Of a stretch of 64,000 bases of DNA, positions 53,636-62,037 are shown in pieces. Position 1 is the first letter of the stretch. Every line of letters starts with the position of its first letter. The stretch is taken from the NCBI RefSeq assembly GCF_014654205.1, contig NZ_BNAW01000028.1, positions 1-64,000 on the forward strand. The letters run 5' to 3'. Below the pieces are notes generated by a model. That model worked only from the letters and a program-made list of their open reading frames with translations, made no database searches and was not told the origin of the DNA. This DNA comes from Amycolatopsis bullii. Its GTDB lineage: Bacteria; Actinomycetota; Actinomycetes; Mycobacteriales; Pseudonocardiaceae. Both the position numbers and the translations under genes were made by a program.

Positions 53636-54450
53636 GCGGGTTTCCCTCCATTCGGGATCCGTGCTGTGCGTCCCTCGGGGGACGCCGTTCTCACCGGCTC
53701 GGGATGGGCCGGCTGACCCGCCGTGACGGGTACGTGGGTGGTGCACGCGGAGTCCCCGCGTGCGATGGTCGCCAGCCGCTGGACGTGGGTGCCCAGCAGC
53801 TTCGCGAACGCCTCCGTCTCGGCCTCGCACAGCTGCGGGAACTCCGCGGCGACGTGGGCGACCGGACAGTGGTGCTGACAGAGCTGCGCGCCCACGTTCT
53901 GGCCTGCCGTGGGCGCGCCGACCTCGCGGGTCGACGCAGCGTAGCCTTCCCTGCTCAGCGCGGTCGCGAGGGCCTCCGCGCGCGTCGCGGGATCACCCTG
54001 ACCGGTGATCGCCGCGCGGTGCGGGCCGACCAGCCTCTCGATGCGCTGCTCGGCGAAGGCGCGCACAGCGTCTTCCCCGGCGTGCTCGGCCAGGAAGCGG
54101 ACCGCGGAGACGGCCAGATCGTCGTAGGCGTGCCCGAAGCGGGCACGGCCGGGCTCGGTCAGCAGGAAGAGCTTCGCCGGGCGGCCCCGGCCCCGGGGCC
54201 CGCGGCGCGGCGCGTCCCGCGTCTCGGCTTCGCCATCCGCGAGAAGTGCGTCCAGGTGCCGTCGGACGGCGGTGGGGCTGATCCCGAGCTGCTCGGCGAC
54301 CACGACGGCGGTCATGGGACCCTGTTCCAGCAGGAGCCGGGCGACCTCGTGGCGGGTCTTGCCCTCGGCGCTGACCTGCGACGGGACGTGCGGGAGCGCG
54401 GCGCGGGGCATGTCGCCGCCCGCCTGGTCACCCGCCTCCGTCTTTTTCAC
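53632..54450 (-). CDS. sufR: SufR-like DeoR/ArsR-type iron-sulfur repressor
   Basis: This 272-aa regulator has a winged helix ('HEVARLLLEQGPMTAVVVAEQLGISPTAVRRHLDALLADGEAETRD') and a C-terminal Cys set 'QLCQHHCPVAHVAAEFPQLCEAE' that fits [4Fe-4S] binding in SufR proteins. It would repress the suf operon when clusters are sufficient. GTG 54450 starts the gene and the frame has a long shadow continuation upstream that is not real. Its start lies beside an ACACAAGTGT motif. Confidence 0.9.
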   Translation of the reverse strand: MKKTEAGDQAGGDMPRAALPHVPSQVSAEGKTRHEVARLLLEQGPMTAVVVAEQLGISPTAVRRHLDALLADGEAETRDAPRRGPRGRGRPAKLFLLTEPGRARFGHAYDDLAVSAVRFLAEHAGEDAVRAFAEQRIERLVGPHRAAITGQGDPATRAEALATALSREGYAASTREVGAPTAGQNVGAQLCQHHCPVAHVAAEFPQLCEAETEAFAKLLGTHVQRLATIARGDSACTTHVPVTAGQPAHPEPVRTASPEGRTARIPNGGKPA

Positions 54451-54451
54451 A

Positions 54452-54461
54452 ACACAAGTGT
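54452..54461. promoter_or_regulatory. ACAC-AA-GTGT motif at the sufR start, candidate SufR site
   Basis: ACACAAGTGT lies just upstream of the sufR GTG in the 93-bp divergent gap to the mptB-like gene. ACAC/GTGT half-sites resemble the ACACT-N-TGTGA-type SufR box I recall from mycobacteria, but spacing differs. It probably overlaps the sufR promoter (an AT-rich ATAAGACA lies on the minus strand). Confidence 0.45.
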
Positions 54462-54543
54462 GTCTTATTTCCGGGTGATCGGCAAAGGCGGGGTGTCCGG
54501 CAGTGACCCGACTCACTCGCCGGGCGACCGATACCCTGCACGC

Positions 54544-56202
54544 GTGGCAGTGGGTGAACAGGAGCAGCAAGTGGCACGGCTCGAAACCGGGAGTGCCCAC
54601 CCCGTGACGCTCTCCCCCGTGTACCCCCGCGAGCCGCTCCCCCTGGAGGCCGCCGAGCAGCGCGGGCTGAACGTCGTCCGCCGCTTCGGCACGGTCGGGT
54701 CGCTGTTCCTCGCCCTCGGCTCCCTCGGCGCCGGCGCCGCCCCGGTGATCAACCCGGTGCAGGAGATCCCGGTGCTGCGGCTGTTCACCCGGATCCCGAC
54801 CGTGTCGCTGGCCATCGCCATCTCCGGGATGGGCATCCTGGTGCTGAGCTGGCTGATGCTCGGCCGGTTCGCCCAGCCCAGCCGCGAGCGGCTGGCGTCG
54901 CAGGGCCAGCTCGCGCGCACCACCGCGCTGTGGGTGCTGCCGCTGCTGGTCATCCCGCCGCTGTTCTCCCGCGACGTCTACAGCTACCTGGCGCAGAGCG
55001 AGATCGTGCACCGCGGGATGGACCCGTACGTCCTCGGCCCGGCGCAGGCCCTCGGCGTCGCCGACCCGTTCACCGCGGGCGTGTCGAACATGTGGCGCGA
55101 GACGCCGGCCCCGTACGGGCCACTGGTGCTGCGCCTGGGCGGCTGGCTGGCGCCCCTGGCCGGGAACAGCATCGCGGTCGGCGTGCTGCTGCAGCGGCTG
55201 CTCGCGCTCGCCGGGGTCGTCCTCATCGTCTGGGCGCTGCCCCGGCTGGCCCGCCGCTTCGGCGTCCAGCCCGCGACCGCGCTGTGGCTCGGCGCGCTCA
55301 ACCCGCTGCTGATCTTCCACTTCGTCGCCGGCGCCCACAACGACGCGCTCGCCGTCGGCCTGATGCTCGCCGGTCTCGAGGTCGGCATCCGGCGGCTGCC
55401 GATCCGGGTGAAGGGCGACACCCCGCCCCCGCTGGCCCGCGGCGAACTGCTCTACATCGGGCTCGGGGTCGCGATCATCACCCTCGGCGTCGCGGTGAAG
55501 CTGCCCGCGGTGTTCGCGCTGCCGTTCTTCGCCGTGATGGTGGCGCGGCGCTGGCACGGCAGGCTCAAGGACCTGTTCGTGGCCGGCGCGCCGATGGCGC
55601 TGTGGTTCGGCGTGGTCCTGGTCGTCGTCTGCTTCGGCAGCGGCCTCGGCTTCGGCTGGGTCGGAGCGACGTTCAACACGCCCGGCCTGGTCCGGTCCTG
55701 GATCTCCCCCACCGCCGAGCTGGCCAACCTCTCCGGCGTCCTCGGCATCGCGCTCGGGCTCGGCAACCACACCGACGCGCTGGTGCCGATCCTCGGCGTG
55801 CTCGGGTACCTCGTGGCGCTGGCGATCACGTTCAAGTTCCTCTGGGACAGCTTCAAGTGGCGCTACCGGCCGATCATCGGCCTCGGCGTCGCCCTCGGCG
55901 CGGTCATGATCCTGCAGATCAACCTGCAGCCCTGGTACGTGCTGTGGGCGGTGATCCCGCTGGCCGCCGCGGCCGGGACGTCCCGCTTCCGCGTCGCGGC
56001 GACGGTGATCAGCGCGGCCCTGCCGTTCCTGCTCCCGCCGACCGGCAGCACCTTCGACGGCCGCCCGTACGTGCTGCCGTTAGCCTACGTCGCCGCGATC
56101 GTCGTTTGCGGCGGCGGGATGCTGATCGTGCGGCGGCTCGCGCCCGTGTTGCTCGCCAGGCCGTCCCCGCCGGTGCCCGAGCCCGTCGACGCCGTATCGT
56201 GA
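54544..56202 (+). CDS. mptB: MptB-like alpha-1,6-mannosyltransferase, polyprenyl-phosphate-mannose-dependent
   Basis: This 552-aa GT-C membrane protein has ~12-13 hydrophobic helices and the acidic extracytoplasmic loop 'SRDVYSYLAQSEIVHRGMDPYVLGP' (~145-170) with Asp-Val-Tyr as in MptA/MptB. Further conserved stretches are 'NPLLIFHFVAGAHNDALAVGLMLAGLE' and 'QPWYVLWAVIPLAAA'. It transfers mannose during lipomannan-core synthesis. GTG 54544 lies 7-12 bp after ATACCCT, so the message may be leaderless. It is divergent from sufR as at the mycobacterial Rv1459c-Rv1460 locus. Confidence 0.88.
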   Translation: MAVGEQEQQVARLETGSAHPVTLSPVYPREPLPLEAAEQRGLNVVRRFGTVGSLFLALGSLGAGAAPVINPVQEIPVLRLFTRIPTVSLAIAISGMGILVLSWLMLGRFAQPSRERLASQGQLARTTALWVLPLLVIPPLFSRDVYSYLAQSEIVHRGMDPYVLGPAQALGVADPFTAGVSNMWRETPAPYGPLVLRLGGWLAPLAGNSIAVGVLLQRLLALAGVVLIVWALPRLARRFGVQPATALWLGALNPLLIFHFVAGAHNDALAVGLMLAGLEVGIRRLPIRVKGDTPPPLARGELLYIGLGVAIITLGVAVKLPAVFALPFFAVMVARRWHGRLKDLFVAGAPMALWFGVVLVVVCFGSGLGFGWVGATFNTPGLVRSWISPTAELANLSGVLGIALGLGNHTDALVPILGVLGYLVALAITFKFLWDSFKWRYRPIIGLGVALGAVMILQINLQPWYVLWAVIPLAAAAGTSRFRVAATVISAALPFLLPPTGSTFDGRPYVLPLAYVAAIVVCGGGMLIVRRLAPVLLARPSPPVPEPVDAVS

Positions 56203-56208
56203 CCCGAT

Positions 56209-57135
56209 GTGAGTGTCCCTGCCGTCGAGATCACCGGGCTGGTCAAAAGCTACGGCTCCACCCGCGCGGTCGACGGCCTCGACCTGCGGATGGAGCGCGG
56301 CAGCCTGCTCGCCCTGCTCGGCCCGAACGGGGCCGGCAAGACCACCACCGTCGAGGTCTGCGAAGGCTTCCTGAAGCCTGACACGGGATCGGTGCGCGTG
56401 CTCGGCCTCGACCCGGTCCGCGAGTCGGCCGCGCTGCGCCCCCGCATCGGGATCATGCCCCAGGGTGGCGGCGCGTACCCGGGCGTGCGGGCCGACGAGA
56501 TGCTGCGGCTGGTGGCGTCCTGCGCGGCGACCCCGCTGGACCCGGCGTGGCTGCTGGAGGTCCTCGGGCTGGCCTCGGTGCGCCGGACGCCGTTCAAGCG
56601 CCTCTCCGGCGGGCAGCAGCAGCGGCTTTCGCTGGCGTGCGCCCTGGTCGGGCGGCCGGAGCTGGTGTTCCTCGACGAGCCGACGGCGGGCATGGACCCG
56701 CAGGCCCGGCGCCTGGTGTGGGACCTACTGGGCGCGTTGCGCCGCGACGGCGTCTCGGTGCTGCTGACCACGCACCTGATGGAGGAGGCCGAGGCACTGG
56801 CCGACACGGTGGTGATCGTGGACCACGGCAAGGTGGTGGTGTCGGGAGCGCCCCAGTCTCTGACGACGGACGAGAGCGGCAACGCCGGGCTGCGCTTCAA
56901 GGCCCGCACGCGCCTCGACACGGCGTTGCTGACGGCGGCGCTGCCGGAGGGCTACGCGGTGCGCGAGTCGGCGCCGGGCACGTACACGGTGGTGGGCTCG
57001 GTCGACCCGCAGGTGGTGTCGACGGTGACGGCGTGGTGCGCGCAGCAGGGCGTGCTGCCGGAGGAACTGCAGGTCGGCAAGCGGACCCTGGAAGAGGTCT
57101 TCCTGGAGCTGACCGGACGGGAGCTGCGGGCGTGA
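56209..57135 (+). CDS. ABC transporter ATPase (CcmA/DrrA-like)
   Basis: This 308-aa ATPase has Walker A 'GPNGAGKTTTVE', signature 'LSGGQQQRLSLA', Walker B 'LVFLDEPTAGMDPQA' and H-loop 'LLTTHLMEEAEALADTVVIVDHGK', followed by a DrrA-like C-terminal tail. It starts 6 bp after the mptB stop and overlaps the permease start by 4 bp. It corresponds in position to Rv1458c. Transport substrate is unknown. Confidence 0.93.
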   Translation: MSVPAVEITGLVKSYGSTRAVDGLDLRMERGSLLALLGPNGAGKTTTVEVCEGFLKPDTGSVRVLGLDPVRESAALRPRIGIMPQGGGAYPGVRADEMLRLVASCAATPLDPAWLLEVLGLASVRRTPFKRLSGGQQQRLSLACALVGRPELVFLDEPTAGMDPQARRLVWDLLGALRRDGVSVLLTTHLMEEAEALADTVVIVDHGKVVVSGAPQSLTTDESGNAGLRFKARTRLDTALLTAALPEGYAVRESAPGTYTVVGSVDPQVVSTVTAWCAQQGVLPEELQVGKRTLEEVFLELTGRELRA

Positions 57136-57914
57136 CTTTCGCTCCGGGGACTTTCACACCGGCGCCCGGCCGGGGCTCGCTGGGCCGGATGCTGCGCACG
57201 CACGCGCGCGTCGAGGTCAGCTTGACGTTGCGCCACGGCGAGCAGGTGCTGCTGACGCTGCTGATCCCGCTGGCGCTGCTGGTCGGGCTGTCCCTGCTGG
57301 ACATCCTGCCGGCGTCGTCGCTGGGCCCGGTCCCGCGGGTGGACTGGATCACCCCGCGGATCCTGGCGCTGGCGGTGATGTCTTCGGCGTTCACCGGCCA
57401 GGCGATCGCGCTGGGCTTCGACCGGCGCTACGGGGTGCTGAAGCGCCTTTCGGCGACGGCGTTGCCGCGCTGGCTCCTGGTGGCCGGCCGCCTGGCGGCG
57501 GCGTTGGTGGTCGTGGTGCTGCAGTCGGTGATCATCGGCGTGGTGGCGGCGTTCCTCGGGTGGTCGCCATCGGTTTCCGGGCTTCTGTCGGCGGTTCTGC
57601 TGCTGGTGCTGGGGACGTTCGCGTTCGGCGCGTTGGGCGTCCTGCTGGGCGGGACGTTGCGGGCGGAAGCGGTGCTGGCTTTGGCGAACATCGTCTGGTT
57701 CGTGCTGCTGCTGGCGGGCGGGATCCTGCTGGCGCCCTCGTCGCTGCCTTCGGGGCTGGCCCGCGTGGTGGAGCTGCTGCCGTCGGGGGCGCTGGCGGAG
57801 GGCATGCGGGCGGCTCTGGTCGAGGGGGCTTTCGCGCCCGGACCCATGCTGGTCTTGGCCGTGTGGGCGGTCCTGGCGGGCGGGCTGGCTTCGCGGACGA
57901 CCAAACTCACCTGA
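57132..57914 (+). CDS. ABC-2 type transporter permease
   Basis: This 260-aa protein has six hydrophobic helices ('EQVLLTLLIPLALLVGLSLLDILP', 'ILALAVMSSAFTGQAIALGFDRRYGVLKRLSATALPRW', and later segments), the ABC2_membrane pattern, paired with the upstream ATPase. GTG 57132 overlaps the ATPase stop (GTGA). It matches Rv1457c by position. Confidence 0.9.
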   Translation: MTFAPGTFTPAPGRGSLGRMLRTHARVEVSLTLRHGEQVLLTLLIPLALLVGLSLLDILPASSLGPVPRVDWITPRILALAVMSSAFTGQAIALGFDRRYGVLKRLSATALPRWLLVAGRLAAALVVVVLQSVIIGVVAAFLGWSPSVSGLLSAVLLLVLGTFAFGALGVLLGGTLRAEAVLALANIVWFVLLLAGGILLAPSSLPSGLARVVELLPSGALAEGMRAALVEGAFAPGPMLVLAVWAVLAGGLASRTTKLT

Positions 57915-58012
57915 CCCTTGTCCCCATGGCGCCGCCGATGTGGACAACTCGGCCGCCGCAGCGGGTTTCGGCCGGTTTTGTCACCTGCCGCGATAGACCG
58001 GGCATGGGACGC

Positions 58013-58425
58013 CCCCCGGCGATGGTGGCCGGGCTGGTGCCGGCGGGCAGGCTGGTGATGCCGTAGCCGGTGTGGGTTTCGTGGATGCCGGTGGCCCGGT
58101 CGGTGCGGTATCGGGTGAGCTGGAAGACCTGTGTGCTGGCGGGGAAGCCGAGGTCGTCGGGAGCGGGCAGGGCTTCGATGGTGCGTGCTCGAGGCGGCCG
58201 TGGCCCATTCCTCGATCGCGGCGAAAGACTGGCGCCTGCCGCGACCGCCGCGGCGGCCAGCATCAGGACCGATTCCAGCGAATGCCGCACCCCGCACCGG
58301 CTGCGGGGATCAGGTACCTGGGCCAGGTACTCACGCAGATCAGCTACCTGATCAAGGCCGGTGGAGGCCAGCCGGGTCAGCACGGCAGGAATGGGACAAG
58401 CTGCAACAGCAGGCACGGCTCTCAC
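58013..58425 (-). pseudogene. Decayed ISAs1-family (H-repeat) transposase
   Basis: The minus frame from GTG 58425 reads 'LREYLAQVPDPRSRCGVRHSLESVLMLAAAAVAAG', the DDE_Tnp_1-associated N-terminus. In another frame 'QSFAAIEEWATAA' follows, then after a large deletion 'LGFPASTQVFQLTRYRTDRATGIHETHTGYGITSLPAGTSPATIAG' from near the C-terminal third. The DDE core is missing and frames are broken, so it cannot be active. It lies in a 704-bp gap between the ABC permease and ctaA; the remaining ~100 bp on the left and ~140 bp on the right hold nothing recognisable apart from the 58409-58475 inverted repeat. Confidence 0.82.
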
Positions 58426-58475
58426 AGATCATGGGCTTCGACACCCACATGATCACCACCGAGAGCCGTGCCTGC
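58409..58475. repeat. Nested inverted repeat beside the transposase remnant
   Basis: GCAGGCACGGCTCTC (58409-58423) and its exact complement (58461-58475) flank a second pair GATCATG/CATGATC. The 15-bp outer arms and position at the 5' edge of the transposase fragment suggest an IS end or a terminator derived from it. Confidence 0.6.
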
Positions 58476-58618
58476 CTGCATCAACACGACTTTGCCGGAA
58501 CCCTGCCCAGGGAGGGTGGGGCCGGTCTTCGTGACCTAGGTCCCTTGCAGGAGCGCCGCAGATCTGGGCGTCCGGGCCTGCCGAAAGCGCGTTTTCCCCG
58601 CGCTCTACCATCGATGCC

Positions 58619-59584
58619 GTGCCGTTCACCAGCCTCGTCGCCCGTCTGCCGTTTCCCTCCGCCGCCGTGCAGCGGGCCGTCGGGATCGCCGCGGTCCTCG
58701 CGCAGGCGCTGATCGGCGTCACCGGCTCCATCGTGCGCGTCACCGGGTCCGGGCTCGGCTGCCCGACCTGGCCCCAGTGCGTGGCCGGCAGCCTCGTCCC
58801 GAAGCACGACTCGGGGATCGACGCGCTCAACCAGTGGATCGAGTTCGGCAACCGGCTGCTGACCGGCGTCGTGATCATCGTCGCGGCCATCGCCGTCCTC
58901 ACGGCGTGGCGCGTGCAGATCGACCACCCGGAGCGCAAGCGCCTGGTCAAGCTGGCCTGGACGATGCCCGGCGGCGTGGTGCTGCAGGCCGTCGTCGGCG
59001 GGCTCACCGTGCTCGCGAAGCTGGAGTGGTGGACCGTCGCGATCCACTTCCTCGCGACGACCCCGCTCGTCTGGCTGGCCGTGCTGCTGCTGCGCGCGTT
59101 CCGCGAAGGCGACGAAGCCCCGCGGCTGCTGGTCCCGCCGGCCGGCCGCACGATCCTGGTCCTGCTCGCCGTCGTGATGTGGCTCGTGCTCGCGGCGGGC
59201 ACCACGGTCACCGGCGCCGGCCCGCACAGCGGCGACATCAACACCCACCGCCTCGACGCCCCGGTCGAGGCGCTGGCCCAGGTCCACGGCGGGCTGCTGG
59301 TGCTCTACCTGCTGCTGCTCGCGGTGTTCGGCCTCCAGCTGCTGCGCATCGGCGCCCCGAAGAGCCTCTGGCAGCGCTACACGGCGGTCTGGGTGGTCGC
59401 GGTCGCGCAGGGCGGTCTCGGTTCGCTGCAGTACGCGCTGGGCGTGCCGGAGGCGATGGTGTCGTTCCACGTCCTGGGCGCGATGGCGGTCATCATCGCG
59501 ACGGCGACGCTGTGGACCGGCAGCCGCGACCGCGGCCCGGTGACCTCGCTGACAGCGGCGCCCCGGGAGCTCACGGCCGCCTGA
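58619..59584 (+). CDS. ctaA: Heme A synthase (CtaA/COX15 family)
   Basis: This 321-aa protein has eight hydrophobic helices with the conserved heme-ligand His residues: one in 'QWIEFGNRLLTGVVIIVAA' region, 'VAIHFLATTPLVWLAVLLL', 'LAQVHGGLLVLYLLLL' and 'MVSFHVLGAMAVI'. 'GSIVRVTGSGLGCPTWPQC' near residue 35 has the Cys pair typical of Gram-positive CtaA. It converts heme O to heme A for cytochrome oxidase. GTG 58619. The ctaB gene is not in the window. Confidence 0.93.
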   Translation: MPFTSLVARLPFPSAAVQRAVGIAAVLAQALIGVTGSIVRVTGSGLGCPTWPQCVAGSLVPKHDSGIDALNQWIEFGNRLLTGVVIIVAAIAVLTAWRVQIDHPERKRLVKLAWTMPGGVVLQAVVGGLTVLAKLEWWTVAIHFLATTPLVWLAVLLLRAFREGDEAPRLLVPPAGRTILVLLAVVMWLVLAAGTTVTGAGPHSGDINTHRLDAPVEALAQVHGGLLVLYLLLLAVFGLQLLRIGAPKSLWQRYTAVWVVAVAQGGLGSLQYALGVPEAMVSFHVLGAMAVIIATATLWTGSRDRGPVTSLTAAPRELTAA

Positions 59585-59647
59585 CGGCAACGCGGGCTTC
59601 ACTCCGCGTCGGCGTGCGCGACCCGGCCGTGTATTACTGTTCGCGCC

Positions 59648-60565
59648 ATGACGTCGCGCACCGCGCCCAAGCCGCTGATCTCCCACCGCCGCGGCACCGG
59701 CGAGATGATCGTGCTCAAGACCTTCCTGCTGGTGCCGTTCGCGGCCCTGCTCATCGCGGTCCCGCTCGTGTGGGGCTGGGGCATGAGCTGGATCGACCTG
59801 ATCCTCGCGGCGGCGTTCTACGTGTTCGCGACGCTCGGGGTCACCGTCGGCTTCCACCGCTACTTCACCCACGGCGCGTTCAAGGCGTCACGGCCGCTGC
59901 GGGTGGTGCTGGCCATCGCGGGCAGCATGGCGGTGCAGGGCTCGGTGATCTTCTGGGTGGCCAGCCACCGCCGCCACCACGCGTTCGCCGACCGCGAGGG
60001 CGACCCGCACTCGCCGTGGCTGTTCGGCACCTCGCCGTCGGCGCTGCTGAAGGGCTTCTGGCACGCGCACATGGGCTGGATGTTCGGCCGCGAGGTGACC
60101 AACGCCGACCGCTTCGCCCCGGACCTGGTGGCGGACGCGGACGTCCGCTGGGTGAACCGCTACTTCTGGCTGTGGATCACGCTGAGCCTCGCCCTCCCGG
60201 CCATCCTGGGCGGCTTGATCTCGTGGTCCTGGTGGGGCGTGGTGACGGGCTTCTTCTGGGCGGGCCTGGTGCGGATCGCGTTCCTCCACCACGTGACGTG
60301 GTCGGTGAACTCGGTCTGCCACCTGATCGGCGAACGGCCGTTCGCCAGCCGCGACAAGGCGGCGAACTTCTGGCCGCTGGCGCTGCTGTCGATGGGCGAG
60401 TCGTGGCACAACTCGCACCACGCTGATCCGACTTGTGCCCGGCACGGGGTGCTGCGCGGCCAGGTGGATGTTTCGGCGCGGGTGATCTGGGCGTTCGAGC
60501 GGCTCGGCTGGGCGACCGACGTGCGGTGGCCGCGCGCTGAACGGCTGGCCGCCAAGCGGGCCTGA
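59648..60565 (+). CDS. Membrane acyl-CoA desaturase (delta-9 type)
   Basis: This 305-aa protein has four membrane helices and the three His boxes: HRYFTH (~76), HRRHH (~112) and HNSHH (~257), typical of stearoyl-CoA desaturases (di-iron). It makes unsaturated acyl chains, possible substrates for the cyclopropane synthase at 11.4 kb. The ATG 59648 is preceded by TATTACT, so the message may be leaderless. Confidence 0.92.
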   Translation: MTSRTAPKPLISHRRGTGEMIVLKTFLLVPFAALLIAVPLVWGWGMSWIDLILAAAFYVFATLGVTVGFHRYFTHGAFKASRPLRVVLAIAGSMAVQGSVIFWVASHRRHHAFADREGDPHSPWLFGTSPSALLKGFWHAHMGWMFGREVTNADRFAPDLVADADVRWVNRYFWLWITLSLALPAILGGLISWSWWGVVTGFFWAGLVRIAFLHHVTWSVNSVCHLIGERPFASRDKAANFWPLALLSMGESWHNSHHADPTCARHGVLRGQVDVSARVIWAFERLGWATDVRWPRAERLAAKRA

Positions 60566-60649
60566 GTTCAGCACATCCTCTCACCCAAGGTAGCATGATC
60601 TTGCAGAGAGTGATCTGCGCGTCGAACAAAAATACATAGAGGAGAGCAC

Positions 60650-60712
60650 GTGGTGCACCACGATCACGTTGGCGGAGGCGGCGGCGAAGGCGGCGGCAAC
60701 ACCGGCAACTGA
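60650..60712 (+). CDS. 20-codon micro-ORF, His-rich N-terminus and Gly-rich tail
   Basis: GTG 60650 has GAGGAGA (60639-60645) at correct spacing and an AT-rich candidate -10 (AATACAT) upstream. The peptide begins V-H-H-D-H-V and continues with poly-Gly interrupted by one Glu, ending N-T-G-N. It lies downstream of the desaturase. Too short to judge by codon use. It may be a secreted/modified peptide precursor, a regulatory leader, or chance, but the ribosome site is among the best in the region. Confidence 0.4.
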   Translation: MVHHDHVGGGGGEGGGNTGN

Positions 60713-60764
60713 GGACTCTCCAGGGAAGGATGAGCCACGTTGGCGCAATGTGGCTTCATTCTTT

Positions 60765-61067
60765 TCACCCCCGAGGCCAGCTGAAGGCGATCCCGTACTC
60801 TTCCCGCGGGTGGCAGCACCCCTCGAACGTGTGCTGCACGAAGCCATCTCCGACCTCGAGCAGACGTGGACTGCCCGACGGAGGCCGGTGCAGGCGTTCC
60901 ACCTCGAGCTGTTCCGCGTACCACCAGCAAGCTTCGGGCAGGCACTCCTCCTGGAAGTTGACCCGGATGGTCAGTCCGCCTCGCGCCACCCCGTGGTGAT
61001 CGACCTGAACGCTGATCCACCTCCGCTCTTCGTCCAGACGCCCGTCAGTCGCCTCGGAGACGAAACT
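60765..61067 (-). pseudogene. In-frame C-terminal continuation of the interrupted unknown protein
   Basis: Directly after the TAG at 61068 the same frame continues 'FVSEATDGRLDEERRWISVQVDHHG', 'GLTIRVNFQEECLPEACWWYAEQLEVERL' and ends 'EEYGIAFSWPRG'. The composition (Trp, Cys, Glu, Phe spacing) is protein-like and matches the upstream part in style. No good start codon exists between the stop and GTG 60989. It looks like the C-terminal third of one protein cut by a single stop codon. Confidence 0.55.
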
Positions 61068-61934
61068 CTAGGCCTCGTTCACCCGCAGCTTCCGCCGGAA
61101 GCGCAGCTTGGCCGAGCCGGGATCACCGGATGTGGCGACCAGCCGGCAGTTCCACAGCGCCTTCACCGGAATGTCGGCGACGTTCCCCGTCCACCCGGTC
61201 AACGCGTGGACGACGTACCCGTCGACACCGTCCCGGCGCGCGACGACGTCCCGTTCCGTGATGCGGCGTAGCGCCGTCCGGCGGTGCATGACGACCGTGA
61301 CGATCATCCGCTCGACGAACACCGGCTGCGCGCCTTCGGAAGGCGTACGGCACCCGTCCGGGAATTCGCCGCCGGGTGTTGTTTCCGCGGCGGCAGACCG
61401 CCCGATCCCCACGTAGGGCCGCCAATCTTCGCCCGCGAGGTGCCCCAGCTTCCCCGCCACAGCGGCAGCGAGCATTTCGAGCGCACCGGCCCAGGCTTTG
61501 TTCATCGGCGTGTTGGACAGCGGCTTCCGTTCTCCGAAAAGACCACGAACTTCGGCCAATTGGCCGAATCGATCGCCGAGATTCGCCGCCCACGTCGTAC
61601 TGCCGTCCGGAATCGGCGGGAGCCGGAACGCGGCCAGCAGGACGAAATGCTCCCGCGGTTCCACCACCGACCCCAGCTTGGCGATTTCGTCGACGATCAG
61701 TCCCCAGATCGCCCAGGCACGCAGCTCCGGCGTCGCCCTCGGCACCGAGGCGGTCGGGTCGACCAGGCAGCCGAGCGAAGACCCGGAACCGCTCGACGAA
61801 GGTTCGGCCGCGCGGCGAAGGGCGCCGATCAGGTCTCCGTCCCGGCGCCTGGCCAGTGACCCCAACGCGGCCTTCGCGGGCGACTCCTCGAGAACCCCCG
61901 GCAAAGATCGACACTCCGGGGAAAAGTCCGACAC
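61068..61934 (-). CDS. Unknown protein, N-terminal part, ends at an in-frame TAG
   Basis: This 288-aa protein starts at GTG 61934, 8 bp behind a GGAGGT. It is soluble and mixed alpha/beta, with 'IWGLIVDEIAKLGSVVEPREHFVLLAAFRLPP', 'ERKPLSNTPMNKAWAGALEML' and 'RRITERDVVARRDGVDGYVVHALTGWTGNVADIPVKALWNCRLVA'. I do not recognise a family. The translation resumes in the same frame after TAG 61068-61070, giving a would-be ~389-aa product. It is divergent from a 52-aa membrane peptide across ~100 bp. Confidence 0.65.
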   Translation of the reverse strand: MSDFSPECRSLPGVLEESPAKAALGSLARRRDGDLIGALRRAAEPSSSGSGSSLGCLVDPTASVPRATPELRAWAIWGLIVDEIAKLGSVVEPREHFVLLAAFRLPPIPDGSTTWAANLGDRFGQLAEVRGLFGERKPLSNTPMNKAWAGALEMLAAAVAGKLGHLAGEDWRPYVGIGRSAAAETTPGGEFPDGCRTPSEGAQPVFVERMIVTVVMHRRTALRRITERDVVARRDGVDGYVVHALTGWTGNVADIPVKALWNCRLVATSGDPGSAKLRFRRKLRVNEA

Positions 61935-62003
61935 GAAGAAACACCTCCGCACCACCAAAGATCATTTCCGGTCCCGGTCTTCACGAGCCACGCTTGGACG
62001 ACG

Positions 62004-62037
62004 CCGTACTAGCACACCATAGAGAGGGGTAGTACGG
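62004..62037. promoter_or_regulatory. CCGTACTA/TAGTACGG inverted repeat over the ribosome site
   Basis: CCGTACTA (62004-62011) and TAGTACGG (62030-62037) form a perfect 8-bp inverted repeat with an 18-nt spacer containing GAGAGGGG. The right arm ends in the GTG start of the 52-aa gene. A TTGGAC box lies at 61994. It could be an operator or an RNA hairpin hiding the ribosome site. Confidence 0.5.

Noticed and set aside
60730..60999. 89-aa plus-strand frame with a good GGGAAGG site
   Set aside because: Composition is shadow-like and it is antisense to the more protein-like minus frame.
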